Below, piece by piece: positions 9,417 through 17,844 of a DNA stretch of 64,000 nucleotides. The position numbers were made by a program, and so were the translations under genes. Under the pieces are notes generated by a model. That model was not told the DNA's origin and did no database searches. It saw nothing but the letters and a program-made list of their open reading frames with translations. The stretch is from CAYFWF01 sp964346815 (lineage in GTDB: Bacteria; Acidobacteriota; Aminicenantia; Aminicenantales; Aminicenantaceae), in contig CAYFWF010000016.1 of the NCBI GenBank assembly GCA_964346815.1, positions 1-64,000 on the forward strand, in the 5' to 3' direction. Every line of letters starts with the position of its first letter. The first letter of the stretch is position 1.

Positions 9417-9962
9417 TTATTGAATGCCGAGTCTCTGAGCTTCTTCCGGTTCTTGCTTCTTGAGGAGCTCGAAGTTAGCGTATTGAGTGATGATGTTGAA
9501 GCTCATCACTAATTTATGAAAATCCTGGTTCTTGAAATAATGCTGTTGAATCTCGTTAAAGCCTGTAAAAACAGGATCGCTATAAAGAGAGCTGACTTCC
9601 ATTCTGATATGGCTGTCGACAGTGGATCTTCCTGGCTCATCGAGGGCCTCACGCTTTTTTCCGAGATCGATCATCTTTGTTACACAGTCTTCTTTTAATG
9701 ACTCGACCTTTGCTCTCACTTCAGAAACTTCGGGTTTTTCCTCCAGCAACTCGACAAGTTCTGTCATTGTTCTGATGTAAAGCTCACCTATTTGCTGACC
9801 GACTTCCGTAGGGGTCATTTCAGCTTCCTGTTCGGCTCTTTTTTCTGAGGGCTCGGCAGCAGACTGAGTCTCCATGTTCTTCCCCTCTCCTCCTCCGCAG
9901 GCGAACGATACAAGAACAACGGCCAAGCACAGGGTTAGGATTTTAAGTGTTTGTGATTTCAT
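9417..9962 (-). CDS. Putative lipoprotein, unknown function
   Basis: The start is set at 9962, where GGAGG lies eight bases upstream and the protein begins MKSQTLK followed by a hydrophobic stretch and a lipobox-like SFAC. That gives a 181-residue product with Cys at about position 21. The longer open frame up to 10112 has no signal or ribosome site. The mature region is charged and helical, with repeated Glu and Lys. It is first in a two-gene unit with 8966-9406. Function unknown. Confidence 0.55.
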   Translation of the reverse strand: MKSQTLKILTLCLAVVLVSFACGGGEGKNMETQSAAEPSEKRAEQEAEMTPTEVGQQIGELYIRTMTELVELLEEKPEVSEVRAKVESLKEDCVTKMIDLGKKREALDEPGRSTVDSHIRMEVSSLYSDPVFTGFNEIQQHYFKNQDFHKLVMSFNIITQYANFELLKKQEPEEAQRLGIQ

Positions 9963-10179
9963 CCTTAACCTCCATTTAATTCTATAATTTCTATAATATC
10001 TATAAACAAAGTAAAGCGCTATCTTAGAGTTTGTCCTGTGATTTGTCAAGAGATTTATTAAATGACTATCCGGTAATCGCTGTTGCAGATCTTCCCCTAA
10101 CCAGAGGATCAAATCTCAAATTGTGGAATTCAAGGGGCGGCAGTGGTAAAATGACCAAGGTTTTTCGCTAAAAAACGAA

Positions 10180-10202
10180 TATAATGCGTATCCGTTACGC
10201 AT
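10180..10202 (+). promoter_or_regulatory. -10 box overlapping a perfect inverted repeat
   Basis: A TATAAT hexamer at 10180-10185 runs directly into ATGCGTA (10184-10190), TCCGT, TACGCAT (10196-10202), a perfect 7-bp inverted repeat with a 5-base spacer. It lies 16 bases upstream of the DUF2177 gene start. The geometry suits an operator covering the transcription start, or a short leader hairpin. No good -35 hexamer is visible. Confidence 0.35.
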
Positions 10203-10218
10203 ACAAATGGAGGATGTG

Positions 10219-10632
10219 ATGTCATTTAAACAGGCTGTGTTTCTCTATTTCTTTACACTGGCCGTATTTTTCGCGATCGACATGATCTGGCTGGGATTGG
10301 TGGCCAAAAAATTCTATCAGCGTCACCTCGGAGCTCTGATGAGTTCCAAGGTGAACTGGACTGCGGCATTTCTTTTTTATCTGCTTTTCATCATCGGGCT
10401 TCTTGTTTTTGTCGTTCGCCCCTCCCTGCAGGCAGACCTTCCCCTCCAAGCCCTGTTGACCGGTGCCCTTTTCGGACTTATCAGCTACGCCACCTATGAT
10501 TTGACCAATCTGGCCACACTCAAGGACTGGCCGCTCGTGGTGACCGTGGTGGATCTCATCTGGGGAACGGTCCTGGGAGGAATGGTTTCGTTCGTCAGCA
10601 CGCTCCTCGGCCGTACGGTATTGAAGCTGTAA
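10219..10632 (+). CDS. DUF2177 family membrane protein
   Basis: This 137-residue protein has four hydrophobic segments and the family hallmark YDLTNLATLKDWP near residue 93, followed by a conserved D and W helix. The start at 10219 is preferred over 10207 because GGAGG lies five bases upstream of it, inside the alternative start region. Function is unknown for the family. It is a single gene flanked by promoter-like sequences on both sides. Confidence 0.8.
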   Translation: MSFKQAVFLYFFTLAVFFAIDMIWLGLVAKKFYQRHLGALMSSKVNWTAAFLFYLLFIIGLLVFVVRPSLQADLPLQALLTGALFGLISYATYDLTNLATLKDWPLVVTVVDLIWGTVLGGMVSFVSTLLGRTVLKL

Positions 10633-10752
10633 TCCTTTCGTTGATGTATTTTCTCCACATCAGGAAAACACTCTCCTGCCTCTCAAGATAGGATCTCGAT
10701 GTGCATCTTTTCAGAGAGATGAGTGAAACATCAAGTCCCGGAAACCAGTAAT

Positions 10753-10781
10753 TTGACACCTGAGAATCATTGCCCTATAGT
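10753..10781 (+). promoter_or_regulatory. Sigma-70 type promoter of the RNase HII-like gene
   Basis: TTGACA (10753-10758), a 17-base spacer and TATAGT (10776-10781) form a near-consensus promoter. The ATG at 10790 comes only eight bases after the -10 box, with no ribosome-binding sequence between, so the transcript is predicted to be leaderless. Confidence 0.6.
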
Positions 10782-10789
10782 GGATTAAA

Positions 10790-11767
10790 ATGTTCGTCTA
10801 TGCAGGAATCGATGAGGCCGGATACGGTCCTTTGTTCGGCCCTCTGGTGATCGCAAGAAGCATTTTTGTGCTGGACCAGCATCAGCCTGCTCTCGAACCC
10901 CCTTCTCTGTGGCGTATGTTGAGATCAGCGGTCTGCAAAAAACCGGGTGATAAGAAGAGACGTCTGGCGATCAATGATTCCAAGCTGCTATACAGGCCTG
11001 ATTGGTCTCTGGAACACATTGAGCGGGGAGTTCTTTCTTTTTTATCGGCTTCTGAAATTGCCCCGAAGAATCTCAATGATCTTCTCGAAAAGCTGGCCTA
11101 CGACCAGCTTTCCTTTCAAATCAAGCAGGAATGGTATCATTCCCCTAGAGGAGAACCTTATATCCCGCTCTTCCTTTCTCTCACCCAACTGGACCAGGCA
11201 AAGAGGAGATTGCAGCGGGCGATGCTGAATAACTCTATTCATCTCGCCGATGTCAATGCAGCGGTGGTGTTTGAGGACCGGTTCAATCAAATGGTACATA
11301 GCTTAGGCTCCAAAGCAGGCTGTGCCTGGTCTTTTGTATCGGGTCATCTTGAGACCATATGGCACCGGTATGGCCAGGCTCATCCTCTGGTTATCGTGGA
11401 TCGCCAAGGAGGGAGAAGAAGATATCAGGAACTGCTGGAGTCGATTTTCTATCCAGCGGAATTGAGCACTCTTCATGAAAGGCCTCTGGAAAGTTTTTAC
11501 AGGATTTCCGATGGTATGAGGCAGATGCACATCCTGGTTCAGGTTGCGAGCGAACACCGGCACTTTCCAGTCGCTTTAGCTTCCATGGCAGCCAAATATT
11601 TGCGGGAACTTCTTATGACCAGGTTTCAGAACTTCTGGTCGATTCATGCTCCACAAATCAGACCCACGTTTGGATATTTCGGAGATGGCAGGCGGTTTCT
11701 GAAGGAGATACAGCCACTCATTAATCAGTTAAACATCGAACCTGAGAGTCTTATCCGGTGCTGCTGA
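10790..11767 (+). CDS. RNase HII-like nuclease family protein
   Basis: The 325-residue protein opens with AGIDEAGYGPLFGPLV, the RNase HII active-site motif (normally GxDEAGRGPLxGP) with Tyr in place of Arg; Asp8 and Glu9 are kept. Further motifs NDSKLLY (as in DSKKL), VVDRQGG (third acidic residue) and PVALASMAAKYLRELLM (as in the AAAS-AKxxRD helix) follow in the right order. It is about 100 residues longer than usual RNase HII, with an insertion between the second and third motifs. The fold is convincing. Whether it cleaves RNA/DNA hybrids at single ribonucleotides is not shown, since the GRG arginine is missing. Confidence 0.7.
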   Translation: MFVYAGIDEAGYGPLFGPLVIARSIFVLDQHQPALEPPSLWRMLRSAVCKKPGDKKRRLAINDSKLLYRPDWSLEHIERGVLSFLSASEIAPKNLNDLLEKLAYDQLSFQIKQEWYHSPRGEPYIPLFLSLTQLDQAKRRLQRAMLNNSIHLADVNAAVVFEDRFNQMVHSLGSKAGCAWSFVSGHLETIWHRYGQAHPLVIVDRQGGRRRYQELLESIFYPAELSTLHERPLESFYRISDGMRQMHILVQVASEHRHFPVALASMAAKYLRELLMTRFQNFWSIHAPQIRPTFGYFGDGRRFLKEIQPLINQLNIEPESLIRCC

Positions 11768-11804
11768 ATTTAAATTCTCAGGGGCTGAACGCCTGAACAA
11801 CAGT

Positions 11805-12269
11805 TCATGATTTTTGGTGCTCATCTCTATCGTATTTTGCAGCGTGGAATTTCAGCTGTTTCACCATAAACGCTAAGCCGTTCGCCCTGCTGGGGGAAAG
11901 GTTGGTGCTCAAGCCAACTCGTTCAATGAAATACAGATCGGAATTCTTTACCTCTTTTGGCGGCTGATCGTTCAGTACGCGTAGAAGTAACGCCAGTATC
12001 CCCTTGGTGATGAGAGAATCACTATCTGCCGAGTAATGAATTTTATTGTTTTTGAGTTCGGCGCTGATCCATACTTGAGACTGGCATCCCTTCAAGGCAT
12101 TTTTATCCGTTTTGATGTCCTCATCCTGTGGATCGAAATTTCTGCCTAATTGGATCAGATATTCGTATTTATCCATCCAGTCATCCAATGCGGACATCTC
12201 TTCGATGATTTCGTTCTGAATATGGTCGATATTCCTTTTCATTCTTCCGTGATACATTTCCTGTTTCAT
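11805..12269 (-). CDS. sufE: SufE-like sulfur acceptor
   Basis: This 154-residue protein matches SufE: an N-terminal helical region, YLIQLGRNF, then KGCQSQVWI with the sulfur-accepting Cys62, and a C-terminal helical part with SPSRANGL. SufE takes persulfide sulfur from SufS and passes it on. The start overlaps the sufS stop by four bases, and it is the last gene of a four-gene unit beginning with eanB. No SufBCD scaffold genes are nearby. The pair may therefore supply sulfur to the rhodanese EanB instead of, or as well as, Fe-S assembly; that is an inference from context. Confidence 0.88.
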   Translation of the reverse strand: MKQEMYHGRMKRNIDHIQNEIIEEMSALDDWMDKYEYLIQLGRNFDPQDEDIKTDKNALKGCQSQVWISAELKNNKIHYSADSDSLITKGILALLLRVLNDQPPKEVKNSDLYFIERVGLSTNLSPSRANGLAFMVKQLKFHAAKYDRDEHQKS

Positions 12270-13495
12270 TTCCCCCCTGTAGGACGCATCAGGGATTGCA
12301 CCTTTTTAATTCCCTCCATCAATCTGTCTATCTCCTCTTTGGTGTTGTAGAGGGCGAAGCTGGCCCGGACCGTTCCAGATATTCCATAGTGCTGCATAAC
12401 GGGTTCTGCACAGTGCGTACCTGGACGTACCGCGATCCCCAATTTATCCAATATCGTTGCAGCATCATAAGGATGAATTTCGTCCAGGTTGAATGATATG
12501 GCCGAACACCTTTTTCTGTCTTTACCATATATTGTTATATTTTCGAGAGAACTCAGATTATTTATGGCGTAATTTATTAATTCCCGTTCATGTGAAACAA
12601 TTTTCTCCATACCGATCTTGTCCAGATATTCCATTGCCGCCGCCAGGCTCACAGCTGCCCCGATGCTGGCAGTGCCCGCCTCAAATTTATACGGGAGATC
12701 GGCAAAGGTGGTATGATCGAAGCTCACCTTGGCGATCATCCCTCCTCCACTCTGATAAGGCGGCATGGTTTCCAGCCATTTTTCTTTCCCAAAAAGTACG
12801 CCGATCCCGGTGTCCGCATATATCTTGTGTCCTGAAAAAGCAAAAAAATCACAATCAAGATCCTGAACATCGACAGGAAAATGGGGAACGGCCTGCGCCC
12901 CGTCTATCAGGACCGGCACATCGTGAGCATTGGCCAGCCCGATGATCTCTTTAACATCATTTACGACTCCCAGCGCATTGGAAACATAGGTCAAAGAGAT
13001 AAGTTTTGTTTTTTCTGTGATCAGTGTTTCCAGTTTATGGGCAAGCAGAATTCCGTCATCGTTAAAGGGAATGACTTTGAGCCGGGCATCTTTTCTTTCA
13101 CAAAGCATCTGCCAGGGGACTATGTTGGAGTGGTGCTCCATCTCCGAAATGATGACCTCGTCTCCCCTCTCGATAAATGCTCTGCCGAAGGAGTCAGCCA
13201 CCAAGTTTATCGCTTCCGTGGTGCTCCGTGTAAAGATTATTTCTCTGGCATTTCTGGCATGGATGAAGTTTTTAACCGTTTCTCTTGCCCCTTCATAAGC
13301 AGCGCTCGCCTCTTCACTTAAATAGTGTATTCCCCGATGGATATTGCTGTTAGTTTCCGCATAAAACTCTATGATCTTATCCAAAACGTCGCGGGGTTTC
13401 TGGGTGGTTGCAGCATTATCGAGATAGACCAGCGGCTTCCCATGAATCCTTCTCTGCAGAATGGGAAAATCCGCACGGATCTTTTCTATATCCAT
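12266..13495 (-). CDS. sufS: Cysteine desulfurase, SufS type
   Basis: The 409-residue protein is a fold-type I PLP enzyme with YLDNAATTQKP at the N-terminus, the PLP lysine in FSGHKIYADTG (Lys224) and the catalytic loop RPGTHCAEP (Cys362), diagnostic of group II (SufS) desulfurases. It removes sulfur from cysteine as an enzyme-bound persulfide. The start codon overlaps the stop of the methyltransferase gene upstream by one base (TAATG), and its own stop overlaps sufE. Being embedded in the EanA/EanB operon, it is probably the persulfide source for ergothioneine synthesis. Confidence 0.93.
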   Translation of the reverse strand: MDIEKIRADFPILQRRIHGKPLVYLDNAATTQKPRDVLDKIIEFYAETNSNIHRGIHYLSEEASAAYEGARETVKNFIHARNAREIIFTRSTTEAINLVADSFGRAFIERGDEVIISEMEHHSNIVPWQMLCERKDARLKVIPFNDDGILLAHKLETLITEKTKLISLTYVSNALGVVNDVKEIIGLANAHDVPVLIDGAQAVPHFPVDVQDLDCDFFAFSGHKIYADTGIGVLFGKEKWLETMPPYQSGGGMIAKVSFDHTTFADLPYKFEAGTASIGAAVSLAAAMEYLDKIGMEKIVSHERELINYAINNLSSLENITIYGKDRKRCSAISFNLDEIHPYDAATILDKLGIAVRPGTHCAEPVMQHYGISGTVRASFALYNTKEEIDRLMEGIKKVQSLMRPTGGK

Positions 13496-14529
13496 TATGG
13501 AATGTCTTTTCCAGTTTTATAAAATTGGATGACCGAGAACCATCCGTTTTCATCGGTGAACCTATTTTTAATTTCCAGCCCAGAAGCCGAAGCGAGTTCA
13601 TCCACTAACCCATCTGTATATTTGTGCGAATTCTCGGTATGAATGGTTTCTCCCTGCTCCATGATTATTTTTTCATCTAAAAGTGGAGAGGAAACCTTCA
13701 AATCTTTCGAGGCTTTCAGGTGCATTTCAATGCGAGAATATTCTGCATTATAAAACGCCACATGTTCAAAATCGTTCGGTTCGAAATTCGAGGCTATGAG
13801 GCTGTTGACCACATTGAGAATATTCCGGTTGAAGTTCATTGTGACACCCCTGCTATCGTTGTAGGCATTTTCGAGCAGATCTTTGCTTTTCACCATATCG
13901 ACTCCCAGCAACAGCCTATCACCCGAGTGCATGAGTGCGCTCAGATCACAGATGAATTGTTCGGCTTGCTCCTTATCAAGATTCCCTATCGTGCTGCCGA
14001 AAAAGCAAAAAAGGCGCTTCGAGCCCGAGGGGATGACCTGAAGCTGCCTGGTAAAATCAGCCACTACTCCTTGAACTTCAAGCCCTGAAAAGTCGTTGAG
14101 AAGGATATTCGCCGACTCTTCGATAGCGGCCTGGCTCACATCCACGGGGATATATCGAATGGATTCAATGTTTTTTCCAGGCACAGAGCTCAACAAAATG
14201 GAAATCTTCGAACAGTCACCGCTCCCCAGCTCGATGATATCCGTATCTTTCAGATCGATACTGATGTTGAAGGCGACTTTTTTCAATATGGATTTCTCGG
14301 TCCGGGTAAGATAATATTCGGGCAATCGCGTAATCTCTTCAAACAGCTTCGATCCCGCCTCGTCGTAGAAATACTTACTCGAAATAGACTTATAAGTGGA
14401 AGTGAGACCGGTAATGATTTCCCCTATAAGGTCATCTTTTCCCAGTTCGGACAAAAAATTAATGACTGGAGCCGGTGACTCTTCAGAGGAAGGTTCCTCA
14501 TTTAAAAACATTTCATCCTTTTCCTTCAT
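13495..14529 (-). CDS. eanA: Histidine N-alpha-trimethyltransferase (EgtD/EanA family)
   Basis: This 344-residue S-adenosylmethionine methyltransferase matches the EgtD family (DUF2260). It has a motif I of ELGSGDCSKISILL (around residue 99), CFFGSTIGNL in the binding pocket region and the C-terminal YSRIEMHLKAS and HTENSHKYT motifs. EgtD enzymes convert histidine to hercynine. The usual aerobic partner EgtB (sulfoxide synthase) is absent. Instead a rhodanese like EanB lies directly upstream with a four-base overlap. That arrangement is the one described for the anaerobic pathway in green sulfur bacteria, hence the symbol. Substrate specificity is inferred from family and context. Confidence 0.85.
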   Translation of the reverse strand: MKEKDEMFLNEEPSSEESPAPVINFLSELGKDDLIGEIITGLTSTYKSISSKYFYDEAGSKLFEEITRLPEYYLTRTEKSILKKVAFNISIDLKDTDIIELGSGDCSKISILLSSVPGKNIESIRYIPVDVSQAAIEESANILLNDFSGLEVQGVVADFTRQLQVIPSGSKRLFCFFGSTIGNLDKEQAEQFICDLSALMHSGDRLLLGVDMVKSKDLLENAYNDSRGVTMNFNRNILNVVNSLIASNFEPNDFEHVAFYNAEYSRIEMHLKASKDLKVSSPLLDEKIIMEQGETIHTENSHKYTDGLVDELASASGLEIKNRFTDENGWFSVIQFYKTGKDIP

Positions 14530-15821
14530 CTCAAAGATGTGTAACTGGCCGGCAAACCTGTTTCATAAGGATTGTCATTATCGCTGCTCCATTCAAACCA
14601 ACCGCCATCGAACACGGATATGCTCGGCCAGCCCATCAACCAGGCATTGAAAAAGGCTTCGCTTGCCCGCCATCCTGTGCCGCAATAAAAAGAATTGTGT
14701 TTACTGGCTTCTATCCCTACTTCTGACCACATTTTCTCGATTTCATGGTACTCACGGGTGGTATGATCCAGGTTTCTGTAGTTTTCCATGTGATAGGCAT
14801 CACTCCCGCAGTTGCCGAATACCGCTCCTGGAATGCGGCCTTTTTTCTCTATATAGTGATAACCGCTGACCTCCCCGATGAATTCTCTCCAGCTGCGCAC
14901 GCTCACAAGATTTTTATCCTCGGATTTTATAATTTCCTTCGCTCTGTTTACATCCACTACCATTTCGGCACAAGATGGAATGTCTGCCCCGAAATCAACC
15001 ACAGGATGTTTCTCGGTTTCTTCGGCTGTCGTTTCCAATCCCTCGTCAATCCAGGCCTGCAGGCCGCCGTTTAACACACGAATATCTTTTACTCCGGCAT
15101 ACATCATTATAAAAGCGCAGCGGAAGGCTCCCAGTTGTCCGGCACTTCTTCCGGGGAAAGGATCGTTCATATCTGGGAATGAAAATTTTCCATAGAGGAT
15201 AACGGTGGTATCATGGGTGATACCCAAATTTTCGAGCGTGCTTTTTATCTCTTCGGGAGTTCTGCAGTTCCATGTTTCTGGAGATTCCAACGAGTTTGTG
15301 TCCAGGTCAACGGCACTCGGGATATGCCCCTTTTCATAAGCTTTTCTGTTGCGATAATGGGCATGGCAGAGAACATACTTCTGATTGCCGTATTCCTGGA
15401 CATAACCCTTTGAAATCAAGTTTTTGAGCCATCCGGCAGATACTAGGTGCCTATATCTTGCTAAATGCTGCATGGGAAGTTCTGTGTTGGCGCTCCATTC
15501 ACCGAGAAAATCATGATATACATCGACATTTTGATACCCTGCCTTTACAAACTGATGGGCGACTTTTTCTGTTTCCTCGTTATGGCAACCGTACAAAATC
15601 AGGGAATTATCAGGAACAATCTCTTTATTCCGAACAATTTCCAGCCAATCGATGTAATTGATCCATTTCGCTGGCAGGCTCTTAGCATTTCTAATGTGCC
15701 CGCCACGCGGTTCCTGGTGAACTTTCCAACCGTTGTAGGCATCGACCGAACGCACGTCGATTATCTTTAAATTCTGATCCCTCAATCGATCAGACAATTC
15801 TTTTGTGGCAACTCTCTTCAT
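14526..15821 (-). CDS. eanB: EanB-like rhodanese, hercynine sulfurtransferase
   Basis: This 431-residue protein contains at least three rhodanese-like domains (about 10-115, 140-265 and 285-431). The last has the active-site loop FYCGTGWR with Cys380; the first has LYGCHNEE. In the characterised Chlorobium EanB, as I recall it, the persulfide-bearing Cys412 and assisting Tyr353 are essential. With the same spacing, this protein has Cys380 and Tyr321. EanB inserts sulfur from polysulfide or persulfide directly into hercynine without oxygen. It heads a coupled operon with the hercynine-forming methyltransferase, SufS and SufE. A generic thiosulfate sulfurtransferase is the alternative, but less likely. 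Confidence 0.8.
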   Translation of the reverse strand: MKRVATKELSDRLRDQNLKIIDVRSVDAYNGWKVHQEPRGGHIRNAKSLPAKWINYIDWLEIVRNKEIVPDNSLILYGCHNEETEKVAHQFVKAGYQNVDVYHDFLGEWSANTELPMQHLARYRHLVSAGWLKNLISKGYVQEYGNQKYVLCHAHYRNRKAYEKGHIPSAVDLDTNSLESPETWNCRTPEEIKSTLENLGITHDTTVILYGKFSFPDMNDPFPGRSAGQLGAFRCAFIMMYAGVKDIRVLNGGLQAWIDEGLETTAEETEKHPVVDFGADIPSCAEMVVDVNRAKEIIKSEDKNLVSVRSWREFIGEVSGYHYIEKKGRIPGAVFGNCGSDAYHMENYRNLDHTTREYHEIEKMWSEVGIEASKHNSFYCGTGWRASEAFFNAWLMGWPSISVFDGGWFEWSSDNDNPYETGLPASYTSLR

Positions 15822-15949
15822 TCGATTAAGATATAGTGTTTGCTTTCCGTCCCGATACCAGCAGTTATTTGATCAAAAAGATGCCCTGTACATTAAAAAG
15901 TTTCAGAGCTTCCGATTAACTGATTTTCGGCCTCTCAACATAGACTCTG

Positions 15950-17125
15950 TTATGGTTCAGACCAGATTTCACCGTATTTATCCGAGTGTCCTTTCATCTC
16001 CGCCAGGACTTCTTTATCCGGTTTAATTCTGTACACATTGCCTCCGGTTTTCTTCCCATCCACATTTTCTCCATGAAGGTCAGTAAAGTAGAGACCATCG
16101 GGACCAAAAGAAAGGCCACAGGGACTGGCCGCACCGCTGCCCCTGTAAACGACGAAATCATCACAGGATTTGACTGCCGTTGAATCTTCGTTCAACTGAA
16201 GCTTCACTATCTTTTTCCCTTTTACACCGGGGCCTTCTGCATAGGCCTCTCCAAAAAGGGCCACAAACAGATGGTCGTTAAATTGAGGAGGAAACTGCCC
16301 CCCCTGCATAAAATCCAGAGCAGTAGGAGCCTGAGTGTTGTGCCACCAGAAGATGGAATTCTTGCGCATGGTTCCGGGCCAGCCATAGTTTTTAAGCGGT
16401 TCGACCTTAGCAATCCGGTCATCGACATCCGGACCATTTCCTGCAATATATAAGCATCGGTCGCTGTTTCGCCAGGAAGCACCAAAGGGATTCCGAAATC
16501 CTTTGGCATAGACATAGCTGCCGGGATTGGGATTATCCCATGGAATAGTGCCGTCTTTTTCCATTCTGAGAATCTTTCCTCTTAAATCATTATCATCCTG
16601 GGCTTTTTTCCATTCTCCGCCGTCTGCCACATTCACATAAAGCTTTCCGTCGAATCCGATGGTCACAGCCTGTATCTGATGGGCTCTCGTCGTGGAAGGG
16701 ATGTCGTCTATGATGGCCTCCATGGAGTCCATTTTAAGGCCGTCCTTGCCCGATGTACGGACCACCTTGCCTTTGATTTCATCTTTTTCTCTATAAAGCA
16801 TGGACAGAAAAAGGTCTCCTGTTTGAGGATCCACGCATATTCCGGTCAATCCTGATTCTCCGTGCCCTGGGATTTCAGGAGTGGGTTCATAATTCAATAA
16901 TCCCTCGGCATAGGTATGGACTTTTCCATCATAAGTAACGGATTTGACCTGCCCGTAAAGCTCTGTCACATAAAAAGAAGGATCCCGGGATTCTTTTTTT
17001 GAGGCAGGAACAAACGCAATGTTCACCGGCAAATCCATTCCTGCTGCCACAAGCTCTATATCAAACCCAGGATAAATCAGCCAATTCTTAATCAACACTT
17101 TTTCTAGCTCATTGAGATCGGGCAT
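15950..17125 (-). CDS. Sugar (PQQ-type) dehydrogenase-like beta-propeller protein
   Basis: This 391-residue protein resembles soluble aldose/sorbosone dehydrogenases of the PQQ GDH-B fold. It has DLPVNIAFVP near the start, GHGESGLTGICVDPQTG, HQIQAVTIGFDGKLYVN, GKILRMEKDG, KGFRNPFGASW and YGWPGTM motifs spread over six propeller blades. AAGGAGAA precedes the ATG at 17125. No signal peptide is apparent, which is unusual because most members are periplasmic. Cofactor and substrate cannot be told from sequence. It is separated from eanB by 128 bases. Confidence 0.72.
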   Translation of the reverse strand: MPDLNELEKVLIKNWLIYPGFDIELVAAGMDLPVNIAFVPASKKESRDPSFYVTELYGQVKSVTYDGKVHTYAEGLLNYEPTPEIPGHGESGLTGICVDPQTGDLFLSMLYREKDEIKGKVVRTSGKDGLKMDSMEAIIDDIPSTTRAHQIQAVTIGFDGKLYVNVADGGEWKKAQDDNDLRGKILRMEKDGTIPWDNPNPGSYVYAKGFRNPFGASWRNSDRCLYIAGNGPDVDDRIAKVEPLKNYGWPGTMRKNSIFWWHNTQAPTALDFMQGGQFPPQFNDHLFVALFGEAYAEGPGVKGKKIVKLQLNEDSTAVKSCDDFVVYRGSGAASPCGLSFGPDGLYFTDLHGENVDGKKTGGNVYRIKPDKEVLAEMKGHSDKYGEIWSEP

Positions 17126-17244
17126 CAGTTCTCCTTCCTTGAATAGTCTTCGGAATAGAGCGCATACTTTTTATCATAAAATTGATATAATGTAAATCGA
17201 TGTTTTATATAGGAATAGTCTTTTTTTAAAGGCGTTTACTTTTC

Positions 17245-17340
17245 TTAAAAACCTACAAAATGACCCAGCCAGAATAGAAAAATTATTGCCAGGATATGCA
17301 GGATCCACCATCCTGGCTTAAACATAGTGAATCTGTGCAT
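17245..17340 (-). CDS. 31-residue single-span membrane protein
   Basis: A short frame beginning MHRFTMFKPGWW and ending HFVGF is preceded by AAAGGAGGATAAG, the best ribosome-binding site in this area. It encodes one hydrophobic helix rich in Trp, Ile and Phe with His residues at both ends. It begins 12 bases after the stop of the membrane protein gene at 17353-17844, so the two are likely co-translated and may interact. Small helices of this kind often act as subunits of larger membrane complexes. No family is recognised. Confidence 0.6.
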   Translation of the reverse strand: MHRFTMFKPGWWILHILAIIFLFWLGHFVGF

Positions 17341-17352
17341 CTTATCCTCCTT

Positions 17353-17844
17353 TTACCACAGCCAGTTTCCTAATGCATACACAACGGATAGAGTAAACAA
17401 ATGAACCCACCACCAGCCCATATTTGGGTAGCGGAAAAACCTACCCTTGTGAGGCATTTCCGTACTGCCCATGCGCTCCAGATCGAAGAGAGCCTTGCCC
17501 ACCAAAAATTTCGTCCATAGGATGACAATATATGGAAATACAGTGCCCAGGACCAAACTTGGAAAGCTCAGCTTCTCTGGAAGATGAGCCAGGCCAAAAT
17601 GGACCATTACGATGGTACCGATAATGACGATCATCCCGTTTATTACGTATCCGTAAGAGACGGTTTTCTTAAAAAAGAACAATAAAGGAACCAGAATGAT
17701 GCTGATGATTCCGGTCACGAACGGGATGATATGAGCATCATTTATTGCAAGAGGGTGGATGCGATAATGTAAAAGCCAGCCTCCCAAGGAGATCGAGAAT
17801 AGCCCGATTATCAGTAGTATTTTGATGTGCTGTTTTTGAAGCAT
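17353..17844 (-). CDS. Four-helix integral membrane protein, unknown function
   Basis: This 163-residue protein has about four transmembrane segments, several histidines near membrane borders (HYRIHPL, HIIPF, HFGLAHLPEKL) and an aromatic C-terminal region PNMGWWWVH. I do not recognise the family. Its histidines and the downstream 31-residue membrane peptide could fit a haem- or metal-binding membrane complex, but this is speculation. Upstream is an AT-rich 267-base gap before rnpB. Confidence 0.55.
   Translation of the reverse strand: MLQKQHIKILLIIGLFSISLGGWLLHYRIHPLAINDAHIIPFVTGIISIILVPLLFFFKKTVSYGYVINGMIVIIGTIVMVHFGLAHLPEKLSFPSLVLGTVFPYIVILWTKFLVGKALFDLERMGSTEMPHKGRFFRYPNMGWWWVHLFTLSVVYALGNWLW

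Noticed and set aside
11805..13495. SufS/SufE as part of a normal suf Fe-S operon
   Set aside because: sufB, sufC and sufD are absent and the pair is translationally coupled to eanA/eanB; a secondary role in Fe-S assembly stays possible.
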